Origin: Acidobacteriota bacterium
GTDB taxonomy: Bacteria > Acidobacteriota > UBA6911
Direction of reading: 5' to 3'
NCBI GenBank assembly: GCA_012729555.1
Contig: JAAYCX010000089.1
Span: forward strand, 1 to 64,000
DNA: 64,000 bases
Below are positions 55,014-64,000 of the stretch, piece after piece. The position numbers and the translations under genes were made by a program. The notes under the pieces were generated by a model. The model was given only the letters and a program-made list of their open reading frames with translations. It was not told the origin of the DNA and made no database searches. How positions within the stretch are numbered: the stretch's first letter is position 1; the number at the start of each line of letters is the position of its first letter.

Positions 55014-57083
55014 ATGAGCGAGCCCCGACACGCCAACGCCCTGATTCACGAGACCAGCCCATACCTTCTCCAGCACGCCCACAACCCCGTGGACTGGTAT
55101 CCGTGGGGGCCGGAGGCCCTCCGGAGGGCCAGGGAAGAGGACAAGCCCATTCTCCTGAGCATCGGCTACTCCGCCTGCCACTGGTGCCACGTGATGGAGC
55201 GGGAGTCCTTCGAGGACGAGGAGACCGCCAGGGTGATGAACGCCTGCTTCGTCAACATCAAGGTCGACCGGGAGGAGCGGCCGGACCTGGACGCCATCTA
55301 CATGACGGCGGTTCAGCTGATGACGGGGCGTGGCGGCTGGCCCATGACGGTATTCCTGACGCCGGCCCAGAAGCCCTTTTTCTGCGGCACCTATTTCCCG
55401 AAGGAGGACCGGCACGGCCTCCCCGGTTTCCGCCGGGTGCTGGCCGGCGTCGCCAGCGCCTACGAGGAGAAGCGGCACAAGATCCTGAGGGACGCGGACG
55501 CCGTCACCGAGGCGCTGGCCGCCTCGCTCCAGGGGGCCGGCGGGGAGGGGGGGGGCGCTCCCGCTCTCGACGCCGCGCTCCTCGGGCGGGCGGCCGGGGC
55601 GATCGCCGCCGGCCATGATCCGGTCGACGGGGGATTCGGCGGGGCCCCCAAGTTCCCCCCATCCATGAGCCTCCGCTTCCTCATGCGCGCGGCGGTCAGG
55701 GAGCGCGACCGCCGGTACATGGACATCGTCGCGCACACCCTCCGGCGCATGGCCTCGGGCGGCATCTACGACCAGCTGGGGGGCGGGTTCCACCGCTACT
55801 CGGTGGACGCCCGCTGGCTGGTCCCCCACTTCGAGAAGATGCTGTACGACAACGCCCTGCTCGGCCGGGCCTATCTCGAGGCGCACCTCCTCACGGGCGA
55901 TCCCTTCTTCCGCGAAATCTGCGAGGAGACCCTCGACTACGTCGTCCGGGAAATGACGGCGCCGGAGGGGGGGTTCTGCTCCTCCCAGGACGCCGACAGC
56001 GAAGGGGAGGAGGGGGCCTTCTTCACCTGGACGGAGGAGGAGATCCGGTCGCTGCTCGGGGCGGAGGACGCCCGGCTTTTGGGCCTCTATTACGGGGTCA
56101 CGCCGGGGGGCAATTTCGAAGGGAAGAACATCCTCCATGTCCCCCGGCCCGCGGCGGAGGCGGCCCGGGCCGCCGGGGTCCCGGAGGCGCGGCTGGAGGA
56201 GGCGGTCGGCGCCGGACGGCGGCTGCTCGCGGCCGCGCGGGAGGAGCGGGTGAAGCCGGGGCGGGACGAGAAGGTCCTCACCGCCTGGAACGGGCTGATG
56301 CTCGGGACCTTCGCGGAGGCTTCGAGCGCCCTCGGCCGAGAGGATTACGGGCGGGTCGCGGTGCAGAACGCGCGCTTCCTCCTCTCCGCCCTGTGCGGGC
56401 CCGGAGGGGTGCGGCGCAGCTACAAGGACGGCCGCGCGCGCTTCGACGGCTGCCTGGAGGACTACGCCTGCCTGGTGGACGGGCTCGTCTCGCTCTACGA
56501 GGCCGACTTCGACCCCTCCTGGATCCGGGAGGCGGAGCGGCTGGCCGGGGAGATGGCCGACCGGTTCTGGGACGCCGACGGCGGGGGGTTTTTCTTTACG
56601 GCGAAGGACCACGAGGCGCTGATCCACCGGCCGAAGGAGTTCTGGGACAACGCGACCCCCTCGGGGAATTCGGTCGCCGCCCTTGCGCTGCTGCGCCTCG
56701 GGGCGCTGACGGGGGAAGAGCGCTGGAGAGGGTACGCGGAGGCGATCCTGGAGCTCAACGCGGGGGCGATAGCGCGTCATCCGGCCGCTTTCGGCCACCT
56801 CCTCGGCGCCTTCGATTTCCACCTCGGTCCCGTCCGGGAGATCGCGGTCGCGGGGGACCCGGGGACGGGGGCCGCGCGGGAGATGCTGCGCGAGATCTTC
56901 GGGCGCTATCTACCCAACAAGGCGGTGGCCTGCGGGACAGGCGGCGGGCCGGCCCTGCTCGAACTGAGGCCCGCCGGGGCGGGGGAGGCGACGGCATGGG
57001 TGTGCGAGGGCTCGACCTGTCTCGAGCCGGCCGCCTCCGTCGGGGAGTTGAGGGAGCGGCTCGGCCCTCCCTCCCGATTTTGA
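55014..57083 (+). CDS. YyaL/DUF255 thioredoxin-domain protein
   Basis: A 689-residue cytoplasmic protein with an N-terminal thioredoxin-like DUF255 domain ([22 protein letters not shown], then [12 protein letters not shown] with the CxxC) and a large alpha/alpha-barrel domain like N-acylglucosamine epimerases ([64 protein letters not shown]). The family occurs from bacteria to humans (SPATA20); its biochemical role is not established. No ribosome site precedes the ATG and the promoter position suggests a leaderless message. Confidence 0.92.
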   Translation: MSEPRHANALIHETSPYLLQHAHNPVDWYPWGPEALRRAREEDKPILLSIGYSACHWCHVMERESFEDEETARVMNACFVNIKVDREERPDLDAIYMTAVQLMTGRGGWPMTVFLTPAQKPFFCGTYFPKEDRHGLPGFRRVLAGVASAYEEKRHKILRDADAVTEALAASLQGAGGEGGGAPALDAALLGRAAGAIAAGHDPVDGGFGGAPKFPPSMSLRFLMRAAVRERDRRYMDIVAHTLRRMASGGIYDQLGGGFHRYSVDARWLVPHFEKMLYDNALLGRAYLEAHLLTGDPFFREICEETLDYVVREMTAPEGGFCSSQDADSEGEEGAFFTWTEEEIRSLLGAEDARLLGLYYGVTPGGNFEGKNILHVPRPAAEAARAAGVPEARLEEAVGAGRRLLAAAREERVKPGRDEKVLTAWNGLMLGTFAEASSALGREDYGRVAVQNARFLLSALCGPGGVRRSYKDGRARFDGCLEDYACLVDGLVSLYEADFDPSWIREAERLAGEMADRFWDADGGGFFFTAKDHEALIHRPKEFWDNATPSGNSVAALALLRLGALTGEERWRGYAEAILELNAGAIARHPAAFGHLLGAFDFHLGPVREIAVAGDPGTGAAREMLREIFGRYLPNKAVACGTGGGPALLELRPAGAGEATAWVCEGSTCLEPAASVGELRERLGPPSRF

Positions 57084-57231
57084 CAAGAAAAGGCTTTCAA
57101 CCTCTCCCGAAGCCTCTATAATTCATAGCGGACAGTCAAGGAAAGCGAATGAGAGGGCCGGGGGGGGAGTGCCTTTGCCGCGCCCCTTCAGCCGGCCCGT
57201 GCGGCCCAGCGAACAAGGAGGAGGTCACCCA

Positions 57232-57693
57232 ATGAAAGGCAATGCGGCAGTACTCAAAGGCTTGAACGAGGCGCTCAGCGACGAGTTGACCGCCATCAAC
57301 CAGTATTTCGTTCACGCGGAGATGTATGAAAATTGGGGCTACGAGAAGCTTTCGGCGCTCAGCAAGAAGCAGTCGATCGACGAGATGAAGCACGCGGAGG
57401 CGCTGATCGAGCGGATCCTGTTCCTCGAGGGGACGCCGGAGATGAAGACCTCGAGCCTCAACGTGGGCGGGAATGTTCCCGAGATGCTGGCCAACGACCT
57501 GAAGCTGGAACTCGGCGCCGTGGAGACCTACAACCGTCTGGTGAAAATGGCCTGCTCGAACAACGACCACGGGTCGGAACAGCTGTTCAAGAAGCTGCTC
57601 CAGGACGAGGAGGCGCACCTGGACAAGCTGGAAGAGCAGGAAGACGGGATCAGGGACATGGGACTGCAGGTGTACCTGAGCGTACAGATGTAG
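57232..57693 (+). CDS. bfr: Bacterioferritin
   Basis: A 153-residue iron-storage protein. Ferroxidase residues Glu18, Glu51, His54, Glu93 or nearby, Glu126/127 and His129 are all present, and Met52 is in the place of the heme ligand of bacterioferritins. GGAGGAGG precedes the ATG. A TATAAT box at 57117-57122 with a poor -35 may be its -10, giving a leader of about 105 bases. Confidence 0.93.
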   Translation: MKGNAAVLKGLNEALSDELTAINQYFVHAEMYENWGYEKLSALSKKQSIDEMKHAEALIERILFLEGTPEMKTSSLNVGGNVPEMLANDLKLELGAVETYNRLVKMACSNNDHGSEQLFKKLLQDEEAHLDKLEEQEDGIRDMGLQVYLSVQM

Positions 57694-57810
57694 CCCGGCG
57701 TATGTGGGGGCATGCCGGCCGCCCGCGACGGGAAACGCCCGCCGCGGACGGCCGTGGCCCGGGTCCCGGGGGTTGATCACGGCCGTCAGGCGCTTCGATA
57801 CGGGGATACG

Positions 57811-58260
57811 ATGACGAAGGAACAGGAAGAACAGGGTTTCAGGGTGACGGACAGGAGGGGGTTCAGGGAGGACGGCGAGCCGGCGGCACCGGCGGGCGGG
57901 GAGAGCAGGCAGCCGGAACAGCCGGCGGGTCCGGCCGGTGCGGGCACCTCTCCGAAACCGGAGGCCGGCGCGGGCACCCCCCCGAAAGCGGAGGCCGATG
58001 CGGGCCAGGTGATCGATTTCCCGTCCTATATCCTTTCCTACTACGCCCAGGGAATGGTGCTCATGGGGGAGGTGCCGAACCCCTACACCAACAAGAAGGA
58101 AGAGGATATGGATGCCGCGCGGCACATGATCGACATCCTGACGATGCTCGAGGAGAAGACCCGGGGGAATCTCAGCGCGGAGGAACGGAAACTGCTTGAA
58201 AACGTGCTGTACGAGCTCCGGATGAAGTTCATGGCCAAGACCAACCGGATCCAGCTCTAG
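57811..58260 (+). CDS. DUF1844 protein
   Basis: A 149-residue protein. The first 65 residues are rich in Pro, Gly, Glu and Ala and look disordered. The last 85 form the DUF1844 helical domain (DFPSYILSYYAQGMVLMGEVPNP, DAARHMIDILTMLEEKTRGNLSAEE). Function unknown. It is eight bases upstream of ribF and probably the first gene of the DUF1844-ribF-gatC-gatA unit. Confidence 0.85.
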   Translation: MTKEQEEQGFRVTDRRGFREDGEPAAPAGGESRQPEQPAGPAGAGTSPKPEAGAGTPPKAEADAGQVIDFPSYILSYYAQGMVLMGEVPNPYTNKKEEDMDAARHMIDILTMLEEKTRGNLSAEERKLLENVLYELRMKFMAKTNRIQL

Positions 58261-58268
58261 CCGGCGCC

Positions 58269-59234
58269 ATGAAAGTCATCACGCGGCTGGAGGACCTCGC
58301 CCCGGAATACGCCTCCCCGGTGGCCACCGTGGGGAATTTCGACGGCGTCCACCTGGGGCATCAGAGCCTGATCCGGGACCTGGCTTCCCGCGCGGCAGAG
58401 CTCGGCGGCACCCCGGTGGTCCTTACCTTTTACCCCCACCCGCTCCAGGTCCTGGCCCCCAACAACGCGCCGCTGCAGATCCAGACCCTTCGGCAAAAGC
58501 TCGCGGTCATCGAATCGCTCGGGATCCCCCTGACGGTGGTCATTCCCTTCAGCCTCGAACTCGCCCAGCGGGAGGCGCGCGATTTCGCCCAGGAACTGTG
58601 GGATCGGCTCGCCTTCCGGGAAATCTACGTGGGGCCGAACTTCGCGTTCGGACACCGGAGGCAGGGGAGCTTCAACCTGCTGAAGGAAATGGGGGAGGAG
58701 AAGGGGTTCCTCACCGGCAAGATCCACCAGGTGCAGTTCCGCGGGAGCCGGGTGTCCAGCACGGCCATCCGCCAGGCGCTCACGAGCGGCCAGGTGGGCC
58801 TGGCGCGGCGCCTCCTGGCGCGCCCCTACGCCCTGGAGGGACGGATCGTCCATGGCAGGGGCCTGGGATCGAGGCTCCGGCTCCCCACGGCCAACCTGGA
58901 GACCCCCAACGAACTGATCCCCCGCCGGGGGGTTTACGTATCGCTCGTCGAACTGGGGGGGCGCCGCTACCGGGGGGTGACCAATATCGGTTTCCGTCCC
59001 ACCGTCGATCCCGGGGCGGGGGCGGCCTTGAGCATCGAGACCCACCTGCTCGATTTCGATCGGGACATCTACGGGGAGCCCGTGACGCTCGAGTTCCTCA
59101 TGCGGTTGCGCGACGAGCGCCGTTTCGCCGGGCTCCCGGAACTGCTGGCCCAGATCGGGAAGGATATCCGGGATGCCCGCCGCTATTTCCGCTGCCTGGA
59201 CCTCGGCGCTTCGGCCCGGGGCGGGGGCTCCTAG
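58269..59234 (+). CDS. ribF: Bifunctional riboflavin kinase/FMN adenylyltransferase
   Basis: A 321-residue enzyme converting riboflavin to FMN and FAD. The N-terminal adenylyltransferase has VATVGNFDGVHLGHQSLI and the C-terminal kinase has LPTANLETPNELIPRRGVYVS and the TNIGFRPTV region. FGHRRQGSFNLLK and the SSTAIRQAL switch are also complete. Lies in the run of genes leading to gatCA. Confidence 0.95.
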   Translation: MKVITRLEDLAPEYASPVATVGNFDGVHLGHQSLIRDLASRAAELGGTPVVLTFYPHPLQVLAPNNAPLQIQTLRQKLAVIESLGIPLTVVIPFSLELAQREARDFAQELWDRLAFREIYVGPNFAFGHRRQGSFNLLKEMGEEKGFLTGKIHQVQFRGSRVSSTAIRQALTSGQVGLARRLLARPYALEGRIVHGRGLGSRLRLPTANLETPNELIPRRGVYVSLVELGGRRYRGVTNIGFRPTVDPGAGAALSIETHLLDFDRDIYGEPVTLEFLMRLRDERRFAGLPELLAQIGKDIRDARRYFRCLDLGASARGGGS

Positions 59235-59245
59235 GGAGGGAGAGA

Positions 59246-59542
59246 GTGTCCATTACGCGTGAAGAGGTGCTGAAGATGGCCCAGTTGGCGCGGCTCGAGT
59301 TCAGCGAAGAGGAGCTGGACGGGTTTACCGCCCAGTTCCAGGGCATTCTCGATTACATCGAGCAGCTCCGCCAGGTGGACGTCGAGGGGGTCGAACCGAC
59401 GAGCCACGTGTCGCTGCCGGCCGATTTCGATCCACGGATGTACCGGGAGGACGAGCCGCGCGAGTCCCTTTCGGTCGAAGAGGCTCTGGGGGGAGCCCCC
59501 GACCCCGCTTCCGGACATTTCCGGGTTCCCAAGGTTCTATAG
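59246..59542 (+). CDS. gatC: Asp/Glu-tRNA amidotransferase subunit C
   Basis: A 98-residue GatC, which holds GatA and GatB together. Family residues LKMAQLARLEFSEEELDGF and the C-terminal GHFRVPKVL are present. The start is GTG 59246 behind GGAGGGAGA. Followed four bases later by gatA. Confidence 0.93.
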   Translation: MSITREEVLKMAQLARLEFSEEELDGFTAQFQGILDYIEQLRQVDVEGVEPTSHVSLPADFDPRMYREDEPRESLSVEEALGGAPDPASGHFRVPKVL

Positions 59543-59546
59543 GGCT

Positions 59547-60995
59547 ATGGATATTCGAGACGCGTACGCCATTCAGAAGGCGGTCAATTCCCGGGAGATT
59601 TCCGCGCGCGAGGTAGCCGAGCGGTCGCTCGCGCGGATCGGGGAGGCCGACCCGGCGCTCGGGGCCTTTCTCACCTGTGATCCCGGCCGGGTGCTGGAGC
59701 GGGCCGGGCAGGTCGACCGCGAGGTGAGGGAACGCCCGCTTCCGCTCGCCGGGGTCCCCGTCGCCGTCAAGGACAATATCTGCACCCGGGGCCTCTGCAC
59801 GACCTGCGGCTCCAGGATGCTGGAGCATTACGTCCCCCCCTACAGCGCCACGGCGATCGAACGCCTGGAGGCGGCCGGCGCCGTGGTGGTGGGCAAGGTC
59901 AACTGCGACGAGTTCGCCATGGGGTCCTCCACGGAGAACTCCGCGCTGCGGGTCACGCGCAACCCCTACGACCTCGACCGCGTGCCGGGGGGGAGCAGCG
60001 GCGGCAGCGCCGTGGCCGTGGCCGCCGGCATGGCCGCGCTCGCCCTCGGTTCCGAGACCGGGGGGTCGGTCCGCCAGCCGGCCTCCTTCTGCAACGTCGT
60101 CGGGCTGAAGCCGACTTACGGCCGCATCTCGCGCTACGGGCTGGTGGCCTTCGCCTCCTCGCTCGACTGTATAGCCCCGCTGGGGAACAGCCCGCGGGAC
60201 ATCGCCCTGCTCCTGGGCCAGATCGCGGGCCGGGACCCGCTCGATTCCACCTCCGCGCCGGCCCCCGTGCCGGACTACGCGGCGGAACTCGATCGGCCGC
60301 CGGGCCGGCTGCGCCTGGGCGTCCCGAAGGAATACTTCGGGCAGGGACTGGACCCCGAGGTGAAGGCGGCGGTCGAAGCGGGGATCCAGAACGCCGGCAG
60401 GCTCGGGTGCGACGTGGTCGAGGTGTCGCTGCCCCACACCCGGTTCGCGATCGCCGATTACTACATCATCGCCCCGGCGGAGGCGAGCTCCAACCTCGCG
60501 CGCTACGACGGGGTGAAATACGGCTTCCGCGTCGAAGCGCCCGAAGACCTGATGGACATGTACCGCAGGACCCGCACCCTCGGGTTCGGCCCCGAGGTCC
60601 GGCGCCGGATCATGATCGGAACCTACGCCCTCTCCTCCGGCTATTACGAGGCCTATTACGGCCGGGCCATGAAGGTCCGGACCCTCATCCGCCGGGACTA
60701 CGAGCGGGTGTTCGAAAAGGTGGATGCCCTCCTGGGCCCCGTCAGCCCGACCGCGGCGTTCAGGATCGGTGAAAAGGCCTCGGACCCCCTGTCCATGTAC
60801 CTTTCGGACATCTACACGGTGACGGCCAACCTGGCGGGGATCCCCGCCGTCAGCGTCCCCTGCGGGTTCACGACCGGAGGGCTGCCGATCGGGATGCAGA
60901 TCCTGGGAAACCTGTTCCAGGAACCGCTGCTGCTCCGCCTGGCCCAGACCTACGTCCGGGCATTCCCCGTGGCCCCTCCCCCCCTGCGGGTCTGA
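59547..60995 (+). CDS. gatA: Asp/Glu-tRNA amidotransferase subunit A
   Basis: A 482-residue amidase that frees ammonia from glutamine to convert Glu-tRNA(Gln) (and Asp-tRNA(Asn)) to the amide form. The Ser-cisSer-Lys triad is seen in VAVKDNI and in VPGGSSGGSAVAVAAG with GSETGGSVRQPASFC. GatB is not in the window. A short T-rich terminator follows. Confidence 0.95.
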   Translation: MDIRDAYAIQKAVNSREISAREVAERSLARIGEADPALGAFLTCDPGRVLERAGQVDREVRERPLPLAGVPVAVKDNICTRGLCTTCGSRMLEHYVPPYSATAIERLEAAGAVVVGKVNCDEFAMGSSTENSALRVTRNPYDLDRVPGGSSGGSAVAVAAGMAALALGSETGGSVRQPASFCNVVGLKPTYGRISRYGLVAFASSLDCIAPLGNSPRDIALLLGQIAGRDPLDSTSAPAPVPDYAAELDRPPGRLRLGVPKEYFGQGLDPEVKAAVEAGIQNAGRLGCDVVEVSLPHTRFAIADYYIIAPAEASSNLARYDGVKYGFRVEAPEDLMDMYRRTRTLGFGPEVRRRIMIGTYALSSGYYEAYYGRAMKVRTLIRRDYERVFEKVDALLGPVSPTAAFRIGEKASDPLSMYLSDIYTVTANLAGIPAVSVPCGFTTGGLPIGMQILGNLFQEPLLLRLAQTYVRAFPVAPPPLRV

Positions 60996-61012
60996 GGCCG
61001 GGCCTTTTTTTT
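60995..61012 (+). terminator. Probable terminator after gatA
   Basis: A short AGGC/GCCT stem with a three-base loop is followed by eight T residues (61005-61012). The stem is short, so the call rests mainly on the T run and position. Confidence 0.45.
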
Positions 61013-61044
61013 CGCTCAAAAGCGGGCGGGTTCATTAGTAAGGC

Positions 61045-61584
61045 ATGGGCGTCTGCCATTCCTTCCACTTGGTACTGCTGTGGGTCCTGGCGGCCCAGTC
61101 GCTCGCCGACGTCGCCTCCCGGGAAGCGGAGCGAAGAGAGCGGGTGGACTCGGAGGAGAGGGCCGAAAGGGTTATCGACGGGGACCCCGCCCTCTGGGCT
61201 CCGGGGGGGAACGTGACCCGGGGGACTCCCCCGGCTCCCGCGCCGGTGCCGGGCCCGCTCCCGCCCGCAGGGGAGGGCTTGAAATCGCTCCGGCACTATC
61301 AGAATGCCCTGCGCAAGCTGGACCAGGCGATCCGCCGGGAGGAGCGGCAGCTCGCCCTCAGGCGGGAGCGGCTGGAGGCGGGGCGCCGGTCCCTTCCCGG
61401 ATCCGGCCCGCTCGACCCGCGGGCGGGGAACCGCAGGGCGGACGCCCGCGCCCGGCTCGAGGCGGAGGTCGGGGAGATAGGGGAGAAGCTCGGCGAATTG
61501 CGCCGCGAGCGCGCCGAGTGCTACGACGAGGGGAAGAGGGCGGGCTATCTCCCCGGGGAGCTCGACGGCAGGGGGATCAGGTGA
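61045..61584 (+). CDS. Predicted exported coiled-coil protein, function unknown
   Basis: A 179-residue protein. A hydrophobic start (HLVLLWVLAAQSLADVAS) suggests a signal peptide, a proline-rich linker covers about 50-77, and the remainder (about 80-170) is a highly charged helix with coiled-coil spacing (RKLDQAIRREERQLALRRERLEAGR, LEAEVGEIGEKLGELRRERAE). AAGG is just before the ATG. Its last eight bases overlap the convergent rsmI. A second frame in the same region is also open but lacks a start signal. Confidence 0.6.
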   Translation: MGVCHSFHLVLLWVLAAQSLADVASREAERRERVDSEERAERVIDGDPALWAPGGNVTRGTPPAPAPVPGPLPPAGEGLKSLRHYQNALRKLDQAIRREERQLALRRERLEAGRRSLPGSGPLDPRAGNRRADARARLEAEVGEIGEKLGELRRERAECYDEGKRAGYLPGELDGRGIR

Positions 61585-62416
61585 CCGGCCGCCGGTCGCC
61601 GATCAGGAGGTTGTAGGCCTCTTTCCGGGTGATGCCCCGCTGCCGGGCCACCGACTTCAAGGCCTCGTTGCGCGGCAGGCCGGACTTCTCCATCTCCTCG
61701 GCGAGGTGCCGCTCGATCGAATCGGGGAAGGGGGGAAGCCCCGGCGCGGCTTCCCCCCGGTCGATCACCAGGGTGATTTCCCCCTGGATCCGGGCTCTCT
61801 CCCCCAGGATGCGGAGGAGTTCGGGGAGGGTGCCGGAGAGGAACTCCTCGTGGATCTTGGTCAGTTCCCGCGCGACGCACGCCCTTCTTTCCCCCAGCAC
61901 CTCGGCCATGTCCCCGAGCGAGGCCAGCAGACGGTGGGGGGATTCATAAAAAAGGAGGGTGGCCGGCACCGGCGCCAGTTCCTCGAGCCGGCGCCGACGT
62001 GCGGCGGCCCGGGGGGGGAGAAACCCGGCGAAGAGGAAGGCGTCGGCCGGGAGTCCCGACCCGACCAGCGCGGCGATGGCGGCCGAGGGGCCGGGGATCG
62101 GCGTGACGGGGATCCCCTCGCGGCGGCAGGCCTCGACGAGGGTGTAGCCCGGGTCGGAGACCAGGGGGGTCCCCGAATCGCTGACCAGGGCGATCGTGCG
62201 CCCCTCCCGGAGCATTTCCAGGAAACGCCGGGTGCGACTCTCCTCGTTGAACTTGTGGTAGCTCTCCCTCGGGGTGGAGATCCCGTAGTGCGCGAGGAGC
62301 CTGGCCGTGTACCGGGTGTCCTCGCAGGCGACCAGGTCCGCCTCCTTCAGGATGCGCAGGGCCCGCAGCGTGATGTCCTCCAGGTTCCCCAGGGGGGTGG
62401 CGACGAGGTAGAGCAT
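61577..62416 (-). CDS. rsmI: 16S rRNA (cytidine-1402-2'-O)-methyltransferase
   Basis: A 279-residue methyltransferase of the tetrapyrrole-methylase fold that modifies the ribosomal decoding site. Start LYLVATPLGNLEDITLRAL, then ACEDTR, LVSDSGTPLVSDPG, and VTPIPGPSAAIAAL are all family hallmarks. It shares the fold of the exported methylase at 52.6 kb but is an ordinary cytoplasmic enzyme without signal. Seven bases after pdxJ. Confidence 0.95.
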   Translation of the reverse strand: MLYLVATPLGNLEDITLRALRILKEADLVACEDTRYTARLLAHYGISTPRESYHKFNEESRTRRFLEMLREGRTIALVSDSGTPLVSDPGYTLVEACRREGIPVTPIPGPSAAIAALVGSGLPADAFLFAGFLPPRAAARRRRLEELAPVPATLLFYESPHRLLASLGDMAEVLGERRACVARELTKIHEEFLSGTLPELLRILGERARIQGEITLVIDRGEAAPGLPPFPDSIERHLAEEMEKSGLPRNEALKSVARQRGITRKEAYNLLIGDRRPVT

Positions 62417-62423
62417 GGACCGC

Positions 62424-63164
62424 CTAATCGGCGCCGTTCATGGCCCGGAGCATTTCCCGGACGGCGCGCTCGATCCCGACCAGCGCGGCCCGCGCGAGGA
62501 TGTTGTGCCCGATGTTGAGCTCCTCGATTTCGGGGATGGCCGACACGGGGCGGACGTTCCGGTAGGTCAGCCCGTGCCCGGCCAGGACCTTGAGCCCCTT
62601 TTTCCTCCCCCGTTCCGACGCCTGGACGACCTTGGTCAGCTCCCTCCTCGAGGCATCACCCGCCAGGTCCGGGCTTCTGGGCGTGGCCTCGGAGTAGGCG
62701 CGGGTGTTGAGCTCGATCATCGAGGCGCCGAGATCGGCGGCGGCGTCCACCTGCCCGGGTTCGGGGTCGATGAAGAGGCTGACCTGGATCCCGGCGGCTT
62801 CCAGTTCCTGGATGGCGGCCTCGATCGACTCGGGGTGGGCCAGGATGTCGAGCCCCCCCTCGGTGGTGATCTCCTCCGCCCTTTCCGGGACCAGGGTCGC
62901 CTGGTCGGGATGAAGGCCGGTGGCGAGCCGGACCATCTCGGGCGTCACGGCCATCTCGAGGTTCAGCCGCGTCGTCACCGTCTCCCTCAGCCGGCGCACG
63001 TCGCTGTCCCGGATGTGGCGCCGGTCGCCGCGCAGGTGGACCGTGATGCCGTCCGCGCCCGCGAGTTCGGCCAGGATCGCCGCGGCGACCGGGTCGGGCT
63101 CGAGCGCCTGGCGCGCCTGGCGAAGGGTGGCGATGTGGTCGATGTTCACGCCCAGCTTGGTCAT
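62424..63164 (-). CDS. pdxJ: Pyridoxine 5'-phosphate synthase
   Basis: A 246-residue enzyme making pyridoxine phosphate in the DXP-dependent vitamin B6 pathway. Typical segments: [15 protein letters not shown] at the start, [40 protein letters not shown] and [10 protein letters not shown]. Start ATG 63164 behind GGGGGAG. Between gltX and rsmI on the minus strand. Confidence 0.95.
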   Translation of the reverse strand: MTKLGVNIDHIATLRQARQALEPDPVAAAILAELAGADGITVHLRGDRRHIRDSDVRRLRETVTTRLNLEMAVTPEMVRLATGLHPDQATLVPERAEEITTEGGLDILAHPESIEAAIQELEAAGIQVSLFIDPEPGQVDAAADLGASMIELNTRAYSEATPRSPDLAGDASRRELTKVVQASERGRKKGLKVLAGHGLTYRNVRPVSAIPEIEELNIGHNILARAALVGIERAVREMLRAMNGAD

Positions 63165-63180
63165 AACTCCCCCGTTTTCA

Positions 63181-64000
63181 TCATTCGTTGTCGGTTTTGC
63201 CGTTCTGCAGCGTGCGCGCGAGGCGGCCGAGGCGCGCCAGCGTCCGCTCTTTTCCCAGCGCGAGCATGATTTCGAAAAGCCCCGGGGCCACCCCCTGGCC
63301 CGTGAGTCCCACCCTTGCGGCGTTGATCAGGAGCCCGGCCTTGACCCCGCGCTCGGAGGCCAGTTCGCGCAGCAGCCTCTCGGTCGACTCCAGGGTGAAG
63401 CTCTCCGCGTCGCGGTAGCGGGCCCCGAGCGCCGCCACCAGTTCTCCCAGGCTCGGGTCGGAGAGGAACTTCGCCGCCGCGGCCGGGTCGTAGGCGAAAT
63501 CCTCGGAGAAAAAGGCACGGAAGGTGCCGCTCCAGTCGGGCGGCGTGCGCACGCGGCTCTTCAACAGCTCGAGGACCGCGTCCAGGGTATCGGGCGGGTA
63601 GTCGGCGGGCGGTTCCCGCCATACGCCCGCCTTCTTCAGCTCCTCGCCGGCCAGGGCGCGCAACCGTGCGCCGGGCAGCGCGCGCAGGTACTGTCCGTTG
63701 AACCAGTCCAGCTTGTCGGTCCCGAACACGGCGTTGGCCCGGCCGACCCCTTCCAGGGAAAAGGCCGAGACCAGCTCCCGCCGGTCGAGGATCTCCCGGT
63801 CGTCCCCGGGGGACCACCCCAGGAGCGATAGGAAATTGAAAAATGCTTCCGGCAGGTAGCCCGCTTCCGCGTAGGCCATGACCGACGTCGCCCCGTGCCG
63901 CTTGGAGAGCCGCTGTTTGTCCGGCCCCAGGATCAGCGGGAGGTGGGCGAAGACGGGGAGCGGGCGCCCGGCGGCCTCGTAGAGCAGGATCTGCTTGGGG
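63181..64000 (-). CDS. gltX: Glutamyl-tRNA synthetase, C-terminal part (runs off the window)
   Basis: The visible 272 or so residues are the C-terminal two thirds of a class I glutamyl-tRNA synthetase. The KMSKS-type motif reads [10 protein letters not shown] at about 63895-63925, followed by [21 protein letters not shown] and the helical anticodon-binding domain. The reading frame is open to the window edge, so the N-terminal half with the HIGH motif lies beyond it. Stop is 16 bases before pdxJ. With gatC and gatA nearby it may serve the amidation route to Gln-tRNA, but specificity cannot be read from this part. Confidence 0.93.
   Translation of the reverse strand, partial: PKQILLYEAAGRPLPVFAHLPLILGPDKQRLSKRHGATSVMAYAEAGYLPEAFFNFLSLLGWSPGDDREILDRRELVSAFSLEGVGRANAVFGTDKLDWFNGQYLRALPGARLRALAGEELKKAGVWREPPADYPPDTLDAVLELLKSRVRTPPDWSGTFRAFFSEDFAYDPAAAAKFLSDPSLGELVAALGARYRDAESFTLESTERLLRELASERGVKAGLLINAARVGLTGQGVAPGLFEIMLALGKERTLARLGRLARTLQNGKTDNE

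Noticed and set aside
61080-61616. Alternative gene in a second plus-strand frame
   Set aside because: No ribosome site or signal; the frame at 61045-61584 has a hydrophobic export-like start and coiled-coil pattern.

Overview
The window is GC-rich (roughly two thirds G+C by eye) and densely packed, with many ATGA-type start/stop overlaps and convergent genes that meet within a few bases. It comes from a diderm heterotroph: there are beta-barrel outer-membrane proteins, a TonB/ExbD pair, lipoproteins and Tat or Sec signals. Anaerobic metabolism is suggested by a YdhV-like member of the aldehyde:ferredoxin oxidoreductase family, a four-subunit 2-oxoacid:ferredoxin oxidoreductase and a membrane pyrophosphatase. 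Two CE15-type glucuronoyl esterases, an SGNH esterase and a GPH-type sugar symporter point to growth on plant-type polysaccharide. My best guess is an Acidobacteriota-like bacterium; this is inference from gene content only. I saw no rRNA, tRNA or CRISPR array.

Layout. 1-1.7 kb: the 3' part of a group II intron with its reverse transcriptase. 1.7-5 kb: an outer-membrane barrel and two zinc metallopeptidases. 5.1-12.1 kb (minus strand): a YdhV-like oxidoreductase with a Tat-exported four-cluster ferredoxin, then a DUF481 outer-membrane protein and a membrane set of NapH-like, ResB-like and CcsA-like proteins. The CcsA-like protein lacks the heme-handling WWD signature. 12.2-20.8 kb: the polysaccharide-esterase region with a GPH symporter and a beta-CASP nuclease. 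20.9-27.4 kb: a convergent two-component pair, a DMT exporter, a PHP phosphoesterase, a ROK kinase and a response-regulator diguanylate cyclase. 27.5-31.1 kb: a helicase/exonuclease pair like MrfA/MrfB. 31.4-33.1 kb: a NarL-type regulator overlapping tail-to-tail with a SurA/DsbA-like protein. 33.3-36.2 kb: korDABC. 36.3-39.8 kb: a zinc-ribbon protein, a YhcC-type radical SAM protein, a ClpX-like ATPase with a duplicated C-terminal domain and a protein with a histone-H1-like tail. 40-43.8 kb: SpmA/SpmB-like proteins and a membrane pyrophosphatase. 44-49.2 kb: TonB, ExbD, a two-component system and a TPR membrane protein. 49.2-51.7 kb: QueF, a small barrel and an AGCS symporter. 51.8-55 kb: the most unusual locus. 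55-64 kb: housekeeping genes (YyaL-like, bacterioferritin, DUF1844, RibF, GatC, GatA, RsmI, PdxJ and partial GltX).

The strongest candidate for an undescribed system is 51.8-55 kb. It encodes a YedY-like molybdopterin oxidoreductase, a tetrapyrrole (precorrin-type) methylase that carries an export signal, and, overlapping that by four bases, an exported protein joining a c-type heme motif, an FmdE-like domain and a TupA-like tungstate-binding domain. Together they look like an extracytoplasmic cofactor or metal-handling module. The same window holds a likely tungsten or molybdenum enzyme (YdhV-like), so a link to Mo/W supply is possible but unproven.
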